Source of the DNA: Thelonectria olida
Taxonomy: Eukaryota > Ascomycota > Sordariomycetes > Hypocreales > Nectriaceae
Length of the DNA stretch: 64,000 nt
Assembly: GCA_020736575.1 (NCBI GenBank)
Contig: JAGPYM010000027.1
Location: 124,001 to 188,000, forward strand
Reading direction: 5' to 3'
Shown piece by piece: positions 10,389 to 21,653 of this stretch (its first letter is position 1; each line of letters opens with the position of its first letter). The position numbers and the translations under genes were made by a program. The notes below the pieces were generated by a model. It searched no databases and was not told the origin of the DNA. It was given only the letters and a program-made list of their open reading frames with translations.

Positions 10389-11802
10389 AGTGGATTGTGA
10401 TGAGTTGTGTTTTGGCGCTGCTCGCTTCTAAGATCGCTGACGAGTTCGAAATTGAAAAGAGATATAGAGCAAGATCGTTCCTAACCTCTAATCGTCACAA
10501 AACTCGGCTTTTTATAAAAAGAGGCAGTGTGTAATTTGAGTCTCGAGGGATATGCCAGGAAATTGTTCATTTCCGTGCTGGCTATCAATTACACCGACGT
10601 CCGATCAAGTTTCTGCCGAGGCTCCGTCGGGATGCTTGGACTCCCTCGGTAGCACCTCCTAGTGCGTCTGGGCTTTTCTGGTAATAACTCCGCACATATG
10701 CGTATGCGCGATGCGGATTTCATCGCAGTTACCAGCACTTAACTCCGCACTTTGTGTCAATGATGCGACAATGAACTGCAAGTCTGAATTTAACGCGTAC
10801 GTGGTTCATCTGTTGATAATGCCAGGTATGGAGCAAATCGAGATTGAACTGGTCGGACCACTTGAACCACCCACCATACTGTGGCGGAGGTGGCTGATGT
10901 TTGGGGAATTCAGCAGATGGCGCTAACTAATTCTTCTCGACTCACCCTCCTCGATGCCGCGGTCGAATCTCCGCAGAGGCCCAAACCGAAATTGGAACTG
11001 GAATGCCTTTGGGGTGTCAAGTGCCGTCGCTGTAAAGCCACTCAACGCCATATTAGTCCATGGCGAAGTCTGCCTGGAAGTTACGCTGAGACAGTCTGCT
11101 ATACTTTACCGCATCTAGTCTGAGTGGCTTGTGCAAGAGAACTCTCTGCCAATAACATTACGACAATTTAGGTGATGTCGGGGCGGTCGACCATGAGCTC
11201 AGCCGCTCACACAAGACAGCGCCGACTTGGCCTTGCACCCTATATTTCCACTTGATCGGGGACTGTCTTGGAACTTCAAAGTCCCATTCGCCCGGTAACT
11301 CCCGCTTCGTGACTTGCTGCGCTGTTTGCTTCGTCATAGGGCCAGATTGGTGGCCGGGGTGGTTCGCACGTGCCAACCTGACTGTGGTCCCCACGGAAGA
11401 TGCCGCTGCTGAGAGTTGGTGAAGTGTCTTCTGTGCCTTGCCAGGTGCCCAGTCTAGTTCATTGACGAAGGTGCCGCGAGCCTTGCTACAAATACTAGGC
11501 CGATATATCTTTAAAATGTATCATTACTGGGTAGTGTTGCTAACTATAAAGATGGTTGCGGTCGAGGTCCGCTGCCCGCAGCTAGGGCCGTCCTCGGAAC
11601 GAGAGATCGACCAAGAGCCGCAATCGAGCTGCGGTCCTGTATTGTGAGTTTGTGGAAGGTATCTGGCCTGACACCTAATAACCTTCGTCGGCTGGCCAAG
11701 CGACGAACTGCGGCGGGGGAATCGGTTGTGTGAGGCGCTTGGAGGAAAGGTTGCCAACCACAACCAAAAGGGAGGCTGTTTGGCTCCATATTCTGCAACT
11801 CT
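10389..11802. other. Intergenic, no supported gene
   Basis: Contains the divergent promoter side of the OYE gene. Several frames of 60-100 codons exist but none has family-like sequence or matching splice sites. Confidence 0.4.
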
Positions 11803-12030
11803 GAACACTTGTACATTTGGCCGCATTAAAGGGGCTTGTTTGAGGTTATTAGAATGATGTTCGAGTTATCAAATCCCGATAGCAGTATTAGTAATAATAA
11901 TAGCTTAATACTAATATTAATAGTATTAATAGTAGGTATAAGAAGGTTATAAAAATTCCAAAATGGACTATTACTTAAAAAAAGATATTAATAAGATAAA
12001 GAGATATAAATATAATATATTAAAGTAAAT
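11803..12030 (+). repeat. RIP-degraded copy of the 3' end of the NACHT-ankyrin gene
   Basis: This AT-rich block aligns co-linearly with 21448 to about 21690, the last ankyrin repeat, stop codon and 3' flank of the NLR gene downstream. The first 80 bases are nearly identical (TTTGGCCGCAT, AATGATGTTC, TCCCGATA shared). Further on almost every difference is C to T or G to A: CAGCGTGAGTGATGACAAC at 21527 corresponds to CAGTATTAGTAATAATAAT at 11883, where six of seven changes are such transitions. Similarity fades after about 12030. This is the signature of repeat-induced point mutation acting on a duplicated segment. No upstream part of the gene is recognisable. Confidence 0.85.
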
Positions 12031-12842
12031 TTGTATTTTATAAGTAGTTAGAACCCTTATCTTTTAATAGGGCAAGTCACGAGCGTATACAAATTCAAAG
12101 GGTTATACTATAAGATTCTATAGATTATAGCTAAGGTAAGAATACTAATATCAAGTTTATTACGCAATCTCTAAAAGAGGCGTCTCTCAGCCGCACGTTG
12201 ACGCGAATATAGGATGTCAGAGCAAGCCTGTAGTGTATTTCGAGCCCACTTACTCACGGAAGCACAGGGAAGCCAGTTCGCACTGCCATGGGGCTGAGCA
12301 AAACTGAAGTCTCTTGGCCTTTGGGGGGTTTTTTTTTTTTCAAGACTCTGAGCCTCAATCTACTATTGTACAAGCCGTCCGCTCCATCAAGCACAGAATG
12401 CTTGCACACACGAGGGCAAAAGAACGAGCACATTGTTTCCACAATTTTACTCAATCTACCATTCGGAACAGCTCTTTGCGCTGCGCAAACCATGCATGCA
12501 CCTCGCCTCCACAGGAGAGGCCTGCCTTGTCCCTCATATCCACACACACCCATGCGGGTGGTCAGACGAGCCGCCTCACCCGAGTTTGATCCTACGCAAT
12601 TGAGAAGGTGAAAGCATCTCGAGTTGAGGAGTATCGCAGTCCACCATTGCGAATATCGTTGCTTGACGAATCCAAAAATTCACTGTAGACTCCAAGCGTG
12701 CAAGTTGACTGTGCTCGAATTCACTAAGTTGGTAACTGACAAGAACTCCCAGCTCCAAGAAGTGACTGACCTATTTGAGCTCGCTCGACGAATCATGGAC
12801 TGTTTGCTTTCTCGAGCTCTTCCCAGCCTTCGACCTTCCGTG
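12031..12842. other. AT-rich flank and intergenic
   Basis: AT-rich to about 12180, possibly a further unalignable part of the RIP-mutated repeat; then ordinary intergenic sequence with a T11 run near 12330. No gene supported. Confidence 0.4.
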
Positions 12843-14131
12843 TTATCCAAACACTAAATTGCCATGGATCACTTGCGAGCCGTTCACAATGCTTGACTGA
12901 ACAACACTCCCACATATCGTTATCCCCCCAAGTGCAATTCCCCCGTGACACTGTTCTCGCGGCTGCTCAGCGAATCTATTGATTTCTCCCAGATCCGAGC
13001 GGATATCATTTATCCATCTCAAGAGTTCATTCAGAACACTCAGAAATCCAGGATCGGTAGGGCTTGTGAACTTGGCCATATCTCGGTGGTCGCAGTGAAT
13101 GCCTATCGCCGGATATGCTGGAAGGATAGCGGATGATTTGGGTACAACCTAAGTCATGACTGTATTAGCGACATTGAACCATGCCACCAGATTGCGTTGC
13201 AAGAATGATCTATACCTCGCGAAATCGAGGGATTGGTAGTTCTTCGTAGAAGCAGGTGATGGAGACTTTCGGAAGCTCCTCGTTCGTTCTTGATTCTAGT
13301 AAGGAGTGGAAGCCGCTTTGCACTCGAGAAAGAACCTCGGAATCGCGAGAGAGAACTTTGGCGACCCTGGTGTTCACTTGCCGGGTATTGGCTATCCACT
13401 GTACGATTCGGTCTACGGATGCTGCGAGATCAGTGCCGGAGTGAGGAGTGCCGAGAAAAGCGATGCCCCGTGTACATCGACTGATCTGCTTGAGGTGCTC
13501 CTCTGCGCTCGCTCTGGAAGTAACCAAGGCCTGCAGTTCGTGGTAATACGTTAGTCGTTAGGGCATATTGCTAGAGAAATAAGCACTAACATCCTCGCAC
13601 ACAAGACCTCCTAGGCTATGGGCAACAAAAATGATGGGCCGTTCGTTCTAATCATAATCATCAGCAATTCATTTTTTGCCCAAATTGCTCAAGCGACAAA
13701 GTCACATTTTGGCCCTTTTCTCGGTAGGTCGCCAGGGCGGAGAGAAAGTTCTGTGCGTGCTCCCCAAGTCGACTGTTTGAGATTGGAGAGTCGGCTCGAA
13801 TAATATTCGCATCATACCCATAGGTTAATATTCGAGCTTCTGGTATTTCAAGCGCCAAAAAGTCTCGAGGCCAAAAGCCAGATCCATTTTTGACCGTCCA
13901 GGTGCGCTCGCGGTGTCCGCGCAAGCCATGTATGAAGACGATACTGAACGGTAAGTCAGGTCCGTCTACACGCTGATCGCTGTCTACTTACTCGACAATG
14001 GCGCCTTGGGGCTCGGTCCAGGCCATTATGCCGTACTTTTCTTCGCTGGCTGCCTTCATCTGTCGCTGTGGCCAAAATTTCGCCATCTTATCGCTCAGGC
14101 ATTCCATGCCTCGAAGAAAAATATTGGGCAT
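12843..14131 (-). CDS. SesB-like alpha/beta hydrolase effector with C-terminal amyloid-like motif
   Basis: Five exons (14131-13992, 13943-13706, 13647-13591, 13530-13216, 13148-12843) in consistent frame, 351 residues. Seen: the strand and oxyanion segment DIVFIHGLRGH just after residue 47, LTYGYDA, the nucleophile elbow AHSLGG with Ser137, FLGTPHSGTDLAA, and a C-terminal CDHRDMAKF with His271 as probable catalytic His. This is the lipase/esterase fold (DUF676/PGAP1-like, called SesB in fungi) that normally sits at the N-terminus of NLRs or stands alone as an effector. Here no NACHT domain follows. The protein ends with about 33 glycine-punctuated, beta-prone residues (319-351) that resemble the N-terminus of the NLR at 18433. 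Known: stand-alone fungal effectors of this type carry a C-terminal prion-like motif through which a partner NLR triggers them. Inference: a membrane-lipid-targeting cell-death or defence effector controlled by that neighbour. Confidence 0.85.
12846..12944 (-). other. Candidate amyloid-signalling motif, effector copy
   Basis: Residues 319-351 of the hydrolase, directly before the stop. Pattern: GG-[I]-T-I-C-G, then QSSIVNG, then a close with NLVFG. It is beta-prone, glycine-spaced, lacks charged residues, and is preceded by a charged linker after the hydrolase fold ends near residue 295. I cannot place it with certainty in the published HET-s, sigma or PP motif families from memory; its last half has the V-x-x-GN spacing also seen in HET-s repeats. 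Confidence 0.6.
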
Positions 14132-16026
14132 AGAGTCAATGACGGGAAGGATTGTCTTTTTGTGGGAGCGATGAACGCGCCTGGTGAACTGGGCAGACAG
14201 ACAGAGGCATGCGCCCTAACCGCCCTTCAAGTCGTGTCCCTCGTAGAAGGGGCTGGGTCGGGCTGCTTCCGGGCGCCTCGCCGCCTGACTGAGTAGAACT
14301 TGACGAGAAAGGTGATGTTTGATGAACTGCCAACCCGCCCATTTTCAGGTGACACCTCCAACTGAGAGCGTGATTCAGTACAAGTCCCTTTATTATTACC
14401 TCAGGTCTATATCTCAAGCACAAAACTCCACGGTATCTACTACAACCGCGAGTGCAACAAGCGACTTCACTGCAGCGCCACCGACGACGATATCCGCCTT
14501 CCTATCCCCATAGCAGTTGTCGTTCCTTGGTTCGTTGGACTGTAAATTGTCAGACCCAATGGTGGCGGATCTACCGACCTGGACATTCCATGCCTACCTG
14601 GGCTTTGGATGGCTGGACAGAGCCTGCTACATCAAAATCAGCCCCAATCGCCCATTTCCTGACCATTTGCTCTGGGACAAGGCCTACAGAATTTGACGCC
14701 TGATTTGATTGTCACATGTTTGGAAACAAGTGATTGGGTGACATCTCTGACCGAAATTGACTCTTCCTTGGCCTGTTGCTCGGTTTCCTCGAGGGAGCCT
14801 CAGTACAAAACAGCCTCACCGTACCACAAGTGCACCGCAACCACATACCTTCGCAGGGGGTGGGGGAGGAACTGCCTCGCCACTCAATTTTCTGCCGTGC
14901 TGTCCAGTTCCATGGTTCGGCACAATTACCTGTGTGGCGGGGGCGGAACTTTTGCCATAAGACATAACATGGGCCATCTTTACAGCCCGAGAAGATGATG
15001 TTCTGGAGCTATGAATATCCGTACACTCGTGTTAAAAGTTGCAAAAGATGTAATATGTTAACAGTGGCTGGCCCAGGTTACCTCAGATGTCTAGGATGCG
15101 CCGTTCCCGTATATAACTCTCGTCGGCGCACAGAGGTTAGTCAAGGCATGTCTACTACCGTGCCTTACTGAGGCGAACCGTTCGCAATCTGCCTGACGCA
15201 TTTCTCAGAGACGGTGGGTGCGCCGACGACGCTTGAAGCTGCAGGGCATCATTCGTGGCCTTGCATGATTGGTAGTCCTTGCATTCAAGTGGTGTGGTTC
15301 TGCACCCTTCCCTTAGAATCATGTCGAGCTGAACAGAGGAGGCTTGGTCGCGACCCATCGCTCAGCGCCTCTCAGTTATTCGTACTCTGCCGCATTGAAG
15401 CGTCACATTCGAAGTAGTTGTGTATCCGATTGACGAGACCGGCCAACCGAGACGGAGGAAAGTGGTAGCCGAGACGTGAATATTGCATGGGGACAGCGAT
15501 AAGCAGTGATGTGTGAGAGATCTCTCAACAGGTCAGTTCCATTGCATTGCTTAATGATTTCCGCATTAAAGGATTTCTCCTTTTCCATACACGTATATAC
15601 TCCGGGAGGAGGTCTCCGCGCATGACCGCGAAGGAAGGATGCAAACCGATCAATTCAAACAACCGAACCCATGAGTGGGCGGAAGTGACAGGCATTGGTA
15701 CGCGAGCTTCCCGGCCCCGCATGTTCCTCCTTGCACATTCGGGGGATGCCTCGACGGTGATGCCGGTGAGGTTCGACGCGGCGAAGGCAAAGGTGGTCGC
15801 AAATGGGCATTCCCCCAGTGAGCACCCGCTTCAAGAACGCGTGTGCCTTGCGGCTGCCTTACCAAGGTTGAGTTTGCCTCTCACCCGTAGGTGAAGCCTC
15901 AGACGTCAGTCAGCCCGTCTTGCAAATGCGGCTCCGTCTCCATAACTCCGATGGTTTGTAGATTTTCGATCCAGCAGTTTCGGATTTCTTACTCTCTTAG
16001 CCGTACTTTCGGATGATTAAACAACC
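14132..16026. other. Intergenic between effector and disordered protein
   Basis: Shared 5' side of two divergent genes. Frames of up to 115 codons (for example 15547-15894) show no family resemblance. No gene supported; it probably contains both promoters and long leaders. Confidence 0.4.
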
Positions 16027-17331
16027 ATGGAATTCAATCAGGCCCCAAATTATCCCTATGGAGTTGGACCAGCGTACCCTCAATCTCAATATCATGACTT
16101 CAATCCCAGATTCAGAGATCGCCCACCGCCTGGTCTACATGTCGCACCACTTGCCCAACCGCCGCCGATGAGCCACGAACGAGCGAACTGGTCAAATTCA
16201 TATAATGGCTATGCCTATGGCTACCCCCCTGATCATTCGACGTGGGCGTCCTCGACCTTTGGAACGCAACATCCTGGGCTACCGGCTCAACCTCCCCCTC
16301 CGAGCGTAGTCAGGCCGACATTTTATCCCGATCCTGTCGACGAGTGGCAGGCCATGAGAGCAGATTGCAACGCCTTCTTTGACAGTCGCCCGCCATTGCA
16401 ATGGCAGGCGACGAGAGAATCCCAACAGTCTCAGCGGAAACCAACTATCATCAAGATTAACACGCCCCAAACAAGAGTAGAGGTGAAAATGCCATCCCAG
16501 AACCATGATTTCCACGAGGAGGCCCGAGATCAAACAGAAGAAACGCCAACAGCCCGCCGGCCGCGTCAACAACGAAATCCAAACACGTTTGTCGACGAAA
16601 GGGTGTCGACAACAGGAAGCATCGATTACGGATCTTATGTGTCTTCCAGTGATGACCGACAACCTCGCCAGCCTACTGTTGGAGATTACGAAGGCAGTTC
16701 TGTCCATCCCGCCACGGCCATCCCCCGGGAAGAGGCTCGTCAACCAGGTCGTGTGCCCCGGGAAAGCCGACCACGTATGCATCCAAGCTCAAACGAACAG
16801 CCCTTTGATGGCAGCGGGCACTTCGGTTTCCAGCGCGATAATGCTGGTCCAGCCGCCAACATATCTCAATTAAGGGATGAAGGTGGCAATGCGCATCATA
16901 ATGCCAGACTGGACCACCGCCAGAGAGGTTCCGTGCCAACCCCGGCTCGCGAGAGACGTCGCCAGCCTGCAGCCCCCGAGGCGCCTAGCTACAGATATGG
17001 GAATTTCCGCAATCGAGGCGGGGGAGGACGGCGGGAGACAGACCAACAGATGCGGGAAGCCACGGAACACATGCACGCCACCGACCCCTATGTGCACGTT
17101 GAACCGCCCAGGGGCGTGGACACTGGTCATCTGGTCGCACAAATAAGGTCAATAGTGGATCAGTATGGCTCTGAAAAGGACAGGATCAGTTCTCCTTCTC
17201 AGCGATCCCAGACGTCGAGAGACCCCGACGATCCTAACGCTCTCAAATTATTGCTTTCTCTGGTAGATATATGTGGCAGGCATTTGGATGCAAGAGACAG
17301 AGCGGAAAGTACCATGTCGTCGTTCAGGTAG
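16027..17331 (+). CDS. Uncharacterised low-complexity, probably disordered protein
   Basis: Single open frame of 434 residues; I do not recognise a family. The N-terminal third is rich in Pro, Tyr, Gln and Asn, the middle in Arg, Gln, Glu and Pro with several RRQ/RQP-type clusters and a Gly-rich RGGGGRR stretch. Only the C-terminal about 50 residues look ordered, with a hydrophobic helix (LKLLLSLVDICG) followed by a charged helix. No signal peptide or membrane segment. It lies between the lipase effector and its presumed NLR, on the NLR strand, about 1.1 kb upstream of the NLR start. Composition resembles RNA-binding or scaffolding disordered proteins, but that is only a resemblance. Open length, an ATG in good purine context and an even amino-acid pattern argue that it is a real gene. 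Confidence 0.55.
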   Translation: MEFNQAPNYPYGVGPAYPQSQYHDFNPRFRDRPPPGLHVAPLAQPPPMSHERANWSNSYNGYAYGYPPDHSTWASSTFGTQHPGLPAQPPPPSVVRPTFYPDPVDEWQAMRADCNAFFDSRPPLQWQATRESQQSQRKPTIIKINTPQTRVEVKMPSQNHDFHEEARDQTEETPTARRPRQQRNPNTFVDERVSTTGSIDYGSYVSSSDDRQPRQPTVGDYEGSSVHPATAIPREEARQPGRVPRESRPRMHPSSNEQPFDGSGHFGFQRDNAGPAANISQLRDEGGNAHHNARLDHRQRGSVPTPARERRRQPAAPEAPSYRYGNFRNRGGGGRRETDQQMREATEHMHATDPYVHVEPPRGVDTGHLVAQIRSIVDQYGSEKDRISSPSQRSQTSRDPDDPNALKLLLSLVDICGRHLDARDRAESTMSSFR

Positions 17332-18432
17332 GCTGGAACTTTCGATCACGGGAGAGTGATAATGGGTGTGCGTAGATACTTATAAATACTGATACAGGTA
17401 CCATCTGTCGAGTTAGGGCAGTAATTAATTATTGGATATAAACACACATGTAGCAATTAATAGATTACAGAGTCCAGAAGTATAAAACGAGGGCAGAGGG
17501 CACTATGGCCAAACCATTCATTTCTCATCGGCTCAAACTACAATCATCTTCATCACGTTACATATGTACTGGTGCAAGCGTTGGGGGAGGTCAAGGTACG
17601 GCGTAGGTCGCTTGTGTTGGCGAGCTGTGGAAGAGCTATTAGCCGCGATTCCTCGAAGTTGCTCATCGAGCACCTTCCACCAAGGGACAAATAAAACAAG
17701 TAGGGATCAGTCTAGTCTCTTCATTAACCTTCGTCTTCTTGTCAATTCGAGAATTTAACCCCGAGTCTCCGCAGCTGAGCTGTGGTGGTCTCGACTTGAC
17801 ATTTCCTTCGAAACCGCCTGGGAATCTGAGGTTTGCCTGGTGGGCTTGTGTTTGCTGACCACATAGCGAATCCGACAGCCTGCATGATGCAGTGCCCGAA
17901 ACGGTGCACAGTGGAGTCTTTCAACCTGCAAGATGAGCTGGCAATTGCCTAACGGGCTCTTCACCATCTTCAGCAACAGTACAGTACATACCCGTGGCTC
18001 GCGTCAGCGTCGTCGAGTCCAATCAGGGGGGCCTCTGATTGTGTTACCAGACTACCATGGTCCACGATGAGCCGCCACGCCCTTGGCGTTCTTCGTTTCA
18101 TTCGACAGTGTGATGCGCTGTTGCATTTGCCCGAGTCATCTTATGCTATCAATGATCTCATTTTCTAACCAAGCCCCCGGTTGCCGTACTGGCCCCTCTG
18201 CAAATCCTGTGCCCCGGCCCCAGCCAAGTGTCACCCAGCCGTGCTGAACCCCGCGCCATTTGAGGCTATTTCTTCGTACGGCCTAGTGGTGGATGAATCT
18301 GGACTTCCCATGAACCATGATTGGAAGTTTGACTCACGAGAGCCTGTCCATGATACGGCCCAAGAAGCCTCTCCACTACGAGCTACCTTTCCTGTATGCT
18401 ACCCGATATTGGCCGCGCCTGACGAACCTGCC
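17332..18432. other. Intergenic / NLR upstream region
   Basis: No independent gene supported. The NLR frame is open upstream to about 18181, with an in-frame ATG at 18310 that could start a protein 41 residues longer. Confidence 0.4.
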
Positions 18433-21400
18433 ATGACTCAGCAACCCAACTCTCAGCGAGCGGCTAGTGAACGCATGGGAGGAGGTGTTGTTATCACCGG
18501 AGATGCAACCAACAGTATCATAGCCGGGACACTAGATGCAAAGTCCTTGATATATGGTGGTATGTGAACTTTTCTCGTCGAAGCCAAGTGCTGGGATCGA
18601 CTCTGACGGCACTCACTATTTCTTCCAGACACTTCCAAAACCGATAATGAAGTGGTGAAATGGCTCTATCAAAGGTCCAAACTCCAGTCGGAGTCTGGAA
18701 TTCATTCAGTGTATTGCGAAGACCTGGAGAATCTACTTCGACTGTCTTCAACACAGCCAACGAGGGGTGCGTTGCTACTTAACAAACCCATTAGGGAATG
18801 GATTGAAGGCACTTCGAGCAAACTTTGGCTGGTTGGGTCGTGTAAGTTGCGATCAGAATATGAACCCCGTCTAAATATTCATGCCAACTAAAGGTTTTCA
18901 GCTGGCGTTGACAAATCAACTGTTTCGTGAGTAATCCCCATTCCCCAAGGATATGTTCTAGAAAGTATGGTTTTGACGAAACGGCCGAGCGCAGGGCGAC
19001 TCTGATCCATGATCTGCTGGATCATGGTCGGAGTTCCCAGAACTCTTCCGCCTGCGTTTATGCCTTTCTCGGGAGAAGGCGGAAGAACCTGCAGACCCCG
19101 GAAAATGTCATGAAGAATCTCCTCGCGCAATTGGTGAGCCAAAGATCGAAAGTGTCGATAAAACTTAGGAGTACCCACCAGGACTGGCAACAACGTGGTC
19201 AGTTCACAATGGAGACTGTCGTTTCACTCATGAAGTCGGAGGCCGAAAGTTTTAAGAAGATATTTCTCGTTCTGGACGTCTTGGATGGGTGCTGGAGTAC
19301 CGATGGCAATAACGCAACTCCATGGGCCGATTTACTTGCCAACATCACACGACTATCTCCTCGATTCAATATTCTTATTGTTTCAGCCGAGGATCGGGCT
19401 ATCCAGAGCAAGTTTCTTGACGCCAAGCAAGTGCAAGTAAACAAGCTTTCAAACGCACCACTCAGGAAAGATCAACTATATAAGCTGGCCATTTCCAAAA
19501 TCGAGAGGCAAGATATCTCTACACGGGATCTAGTTATCAGGGCTCTAGTTTGGCTCACTTTCGCCGAACGTTCACTCACCATGACCGAGATGTACTACGT
19601 GCTCTCGACCGGTGGAAATGACGAGTGCAGAACACCAAGAGACCAGCTCTTTCAGATAATTCGTGGATCTCTGGCTCAGATGTGCGCCAACCTTGTTGTT
19701 GTCGAAGGGGAAACTGGGGAAACTGACCGCACGCGTGTGAGACTGGTGGACCCTACCGCGAGAGACATTCTCAAGCCATGGCTTAACACAGTCCGTAAGA
19801 GCCCAGAGTCCATTATCGCAAAAGAATGTCTCCAGTGTATTCTTCATGACAATCTCAGGGGAAGAAAGTCGGAAGAAGAGCTCAATGCGCTCATTAATGG
19901 GGCTGCACTACTCAAGTATGCAAGCAGTCACTGGTATCAGCATGTCGAAAGCTTTCAGGCGAAGGAAGGAGAAGACTGTCCTCTAACTCGCGTGGAAGAA
20001 CGCATCTTCGACGATACCACAGCTTCAAACATTGCAAGAGCCATTAGTGGGCTAGAGCATGAGAGGGAAGTCACAGGTATCCATCTTGCTAGCTTTTGGG
20101 GCATAGCGGATATGATTGACGGGCTTCACAAGCGGGCAATTGAGCAAGCTGAGCTCGGGCGTGGATTATACCCAGAGGAGAGCCGATTAGTCGACAAGAA
20201 AACGAGGAGAGGGGGAACTCCGCTGCATTTTGCCGTTGCCCAAGACCATTGTGAGGTCATTGAACGGTTGATTAATTTGAGAGCAGACGTCAAAGCAAGT
20301 GACAGCCTCGGCAGGACTGCCCTGCACCAGGCAATCGTGAGTGGGCACAATCTTCCAGTTCTCACCCTACTGAAAGCAAACCTCGACGTTAATGCTACCG
20401 ACAAGAATGGAGATACGCCGCTGATCAGTGCCGCTAAGAATGGCATGATTGACGCTGTGAAGTATCTCGTCAATCACAGGGCAAAACTCGACAATGAAGA
20501 CAGGTTCGGGAGCACTGCTTTGCGCAATGCTACTGAGGGTAACCACAGCGACATCGTCTGGTATCTCTTAGAGAAGAGGGCGCAGTGGAAGAGCCGCGAT
20601 AGGGAGTGGTCGCTGTTCTACTGGGCAACCACACAGGGTCAGGCCGACATATTGGATTTTCTCATCAAACAGGGAGAAGACGTCAATATCACGAGGCCGG
20701 GAATGGACGGGACTCCCCTCATGGATACCGTTCGCTACGACCACTGGAAGGCTTCGTGGCTACTGGTCCAGTCAGGCGCAAGGTTGGAACTCTCGGATGA
20801 GAAAGGCGACACAGCTCTCCACGTCGCCATTCGATATCAGAGGCAGTCGATCATGTGGCTGCTACTTCAGAGCGGTGCCAATCCTAACCAGCCAAATAAG
20901 GCTGGCATGACAGCCCTTCACGGGCTCGCCATGACTCCAGACAGCTCGTCCTCGCAGTCGGTCGCCTGGCTCCTGGTAATGCAATTCGGGGCCAAGGTGG
21001 ATGTCCAGAACAAGAATCAGCAGTCGCCTCTCCACCTGGCCGCCAAGTATGGGCACGCGTCCCTTGCTAGCTTTCTAGTCACTACTGGTCAGGCAAGCCT
21101 CAAGATTCGAGATTCGGTGGGGCGCACAGCTCTGCACGTCGCTGCGGACAATAATAGCAACGATGAAGTGGCTCGGATTCTCATGGCTAAGGCCGATAGC
21201 TCTGACCTCAAGCTTCTTGACACAAGAGGGGAGTCGGCGTTACACATTGCGGCCGCACGCTGCAACGGGGCCCTATTCCTAGCACTCTGCAAACCTGAAA
21301 TCATCGATCAAGAGGACGGGAGTGGAAGAACTGCCTTGCAACGGGCTATTGATGGCTACGACAGCGACTCCGAGGAGGCTCGGTGGATGGTGTGGTGTTT

Positions 21401-21653
21401 GATTCGTCGCGGCGCCGACGTGAACAGGAAGACTGGTGACCGAGGCCGAACACTCGTGCATTTGGCCGCATCAAAGGGGCTTGCTGAGGTTGTTGAAATG
21501 ATGTTCAAGTTATCAACTCCCGATATCAGCGTGAGTGATGACAACGGCTTGACGCCAATGTCAGTGGCATCCGACGGTGGGCATAGGAACGTTGTGGAAA
21601 TCCTGAAACGGAATGTCCCCTCCAGCAGACGTCAACAGGAAAAAGAGACCTGA
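18433..21653 (+). CDS. NACHT-ankyrin NLR with N-terminal amyloid-like motif
   Basis: Four exons: 18433-18559, 18629-18841, 18902-18926, 18962-21653; frame kept at each junction, 1018 residues. Residues 17-42 form a glycine-spaced motif matching the C-terminus of the lipase at 12843. Then a linker with NKPIREWIEG, the usual lead-in to a fungal NACHT, and the P-loop at residues 112-120, read as GSSGVDKST: the last glycine of GxxxxGK[ST] is Asp117. The P-loop is carried by a 25-bp exon. Walker B appears as FLVLDVLDGCW, followed by a winged-helix-like block (ALVWLTFAERSLTMTEM). About a dozen ankyrin repeats fill residues 540-1005 (GTPLHFAV, GRTALHQAI, GDTPLISAA and so on). Known: NACHT oligomerisation templates the N-terminal motif, which then converts a partner effector. 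The start at 18433 was chosen because it leaves the motif near the N-terminus; 18310 is the alternative. Confidence 0.85.
18481..18558 (+). other. Candidate amyloid-signalling motif, receptor copy
   Basis: Residues 17-42 of the NLR. Pattern: GG-V-V-I-T-G, then NSIIAG, closing with SLIYG, against GG-I-T-I-C-G, SSIVNG and NLVFG in the effector. With one or two single-residue gaps most hydrophobic and glycine positions coincide. The intron follows immediately, so the motif sits on its own exon. Confidence 0.6.
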
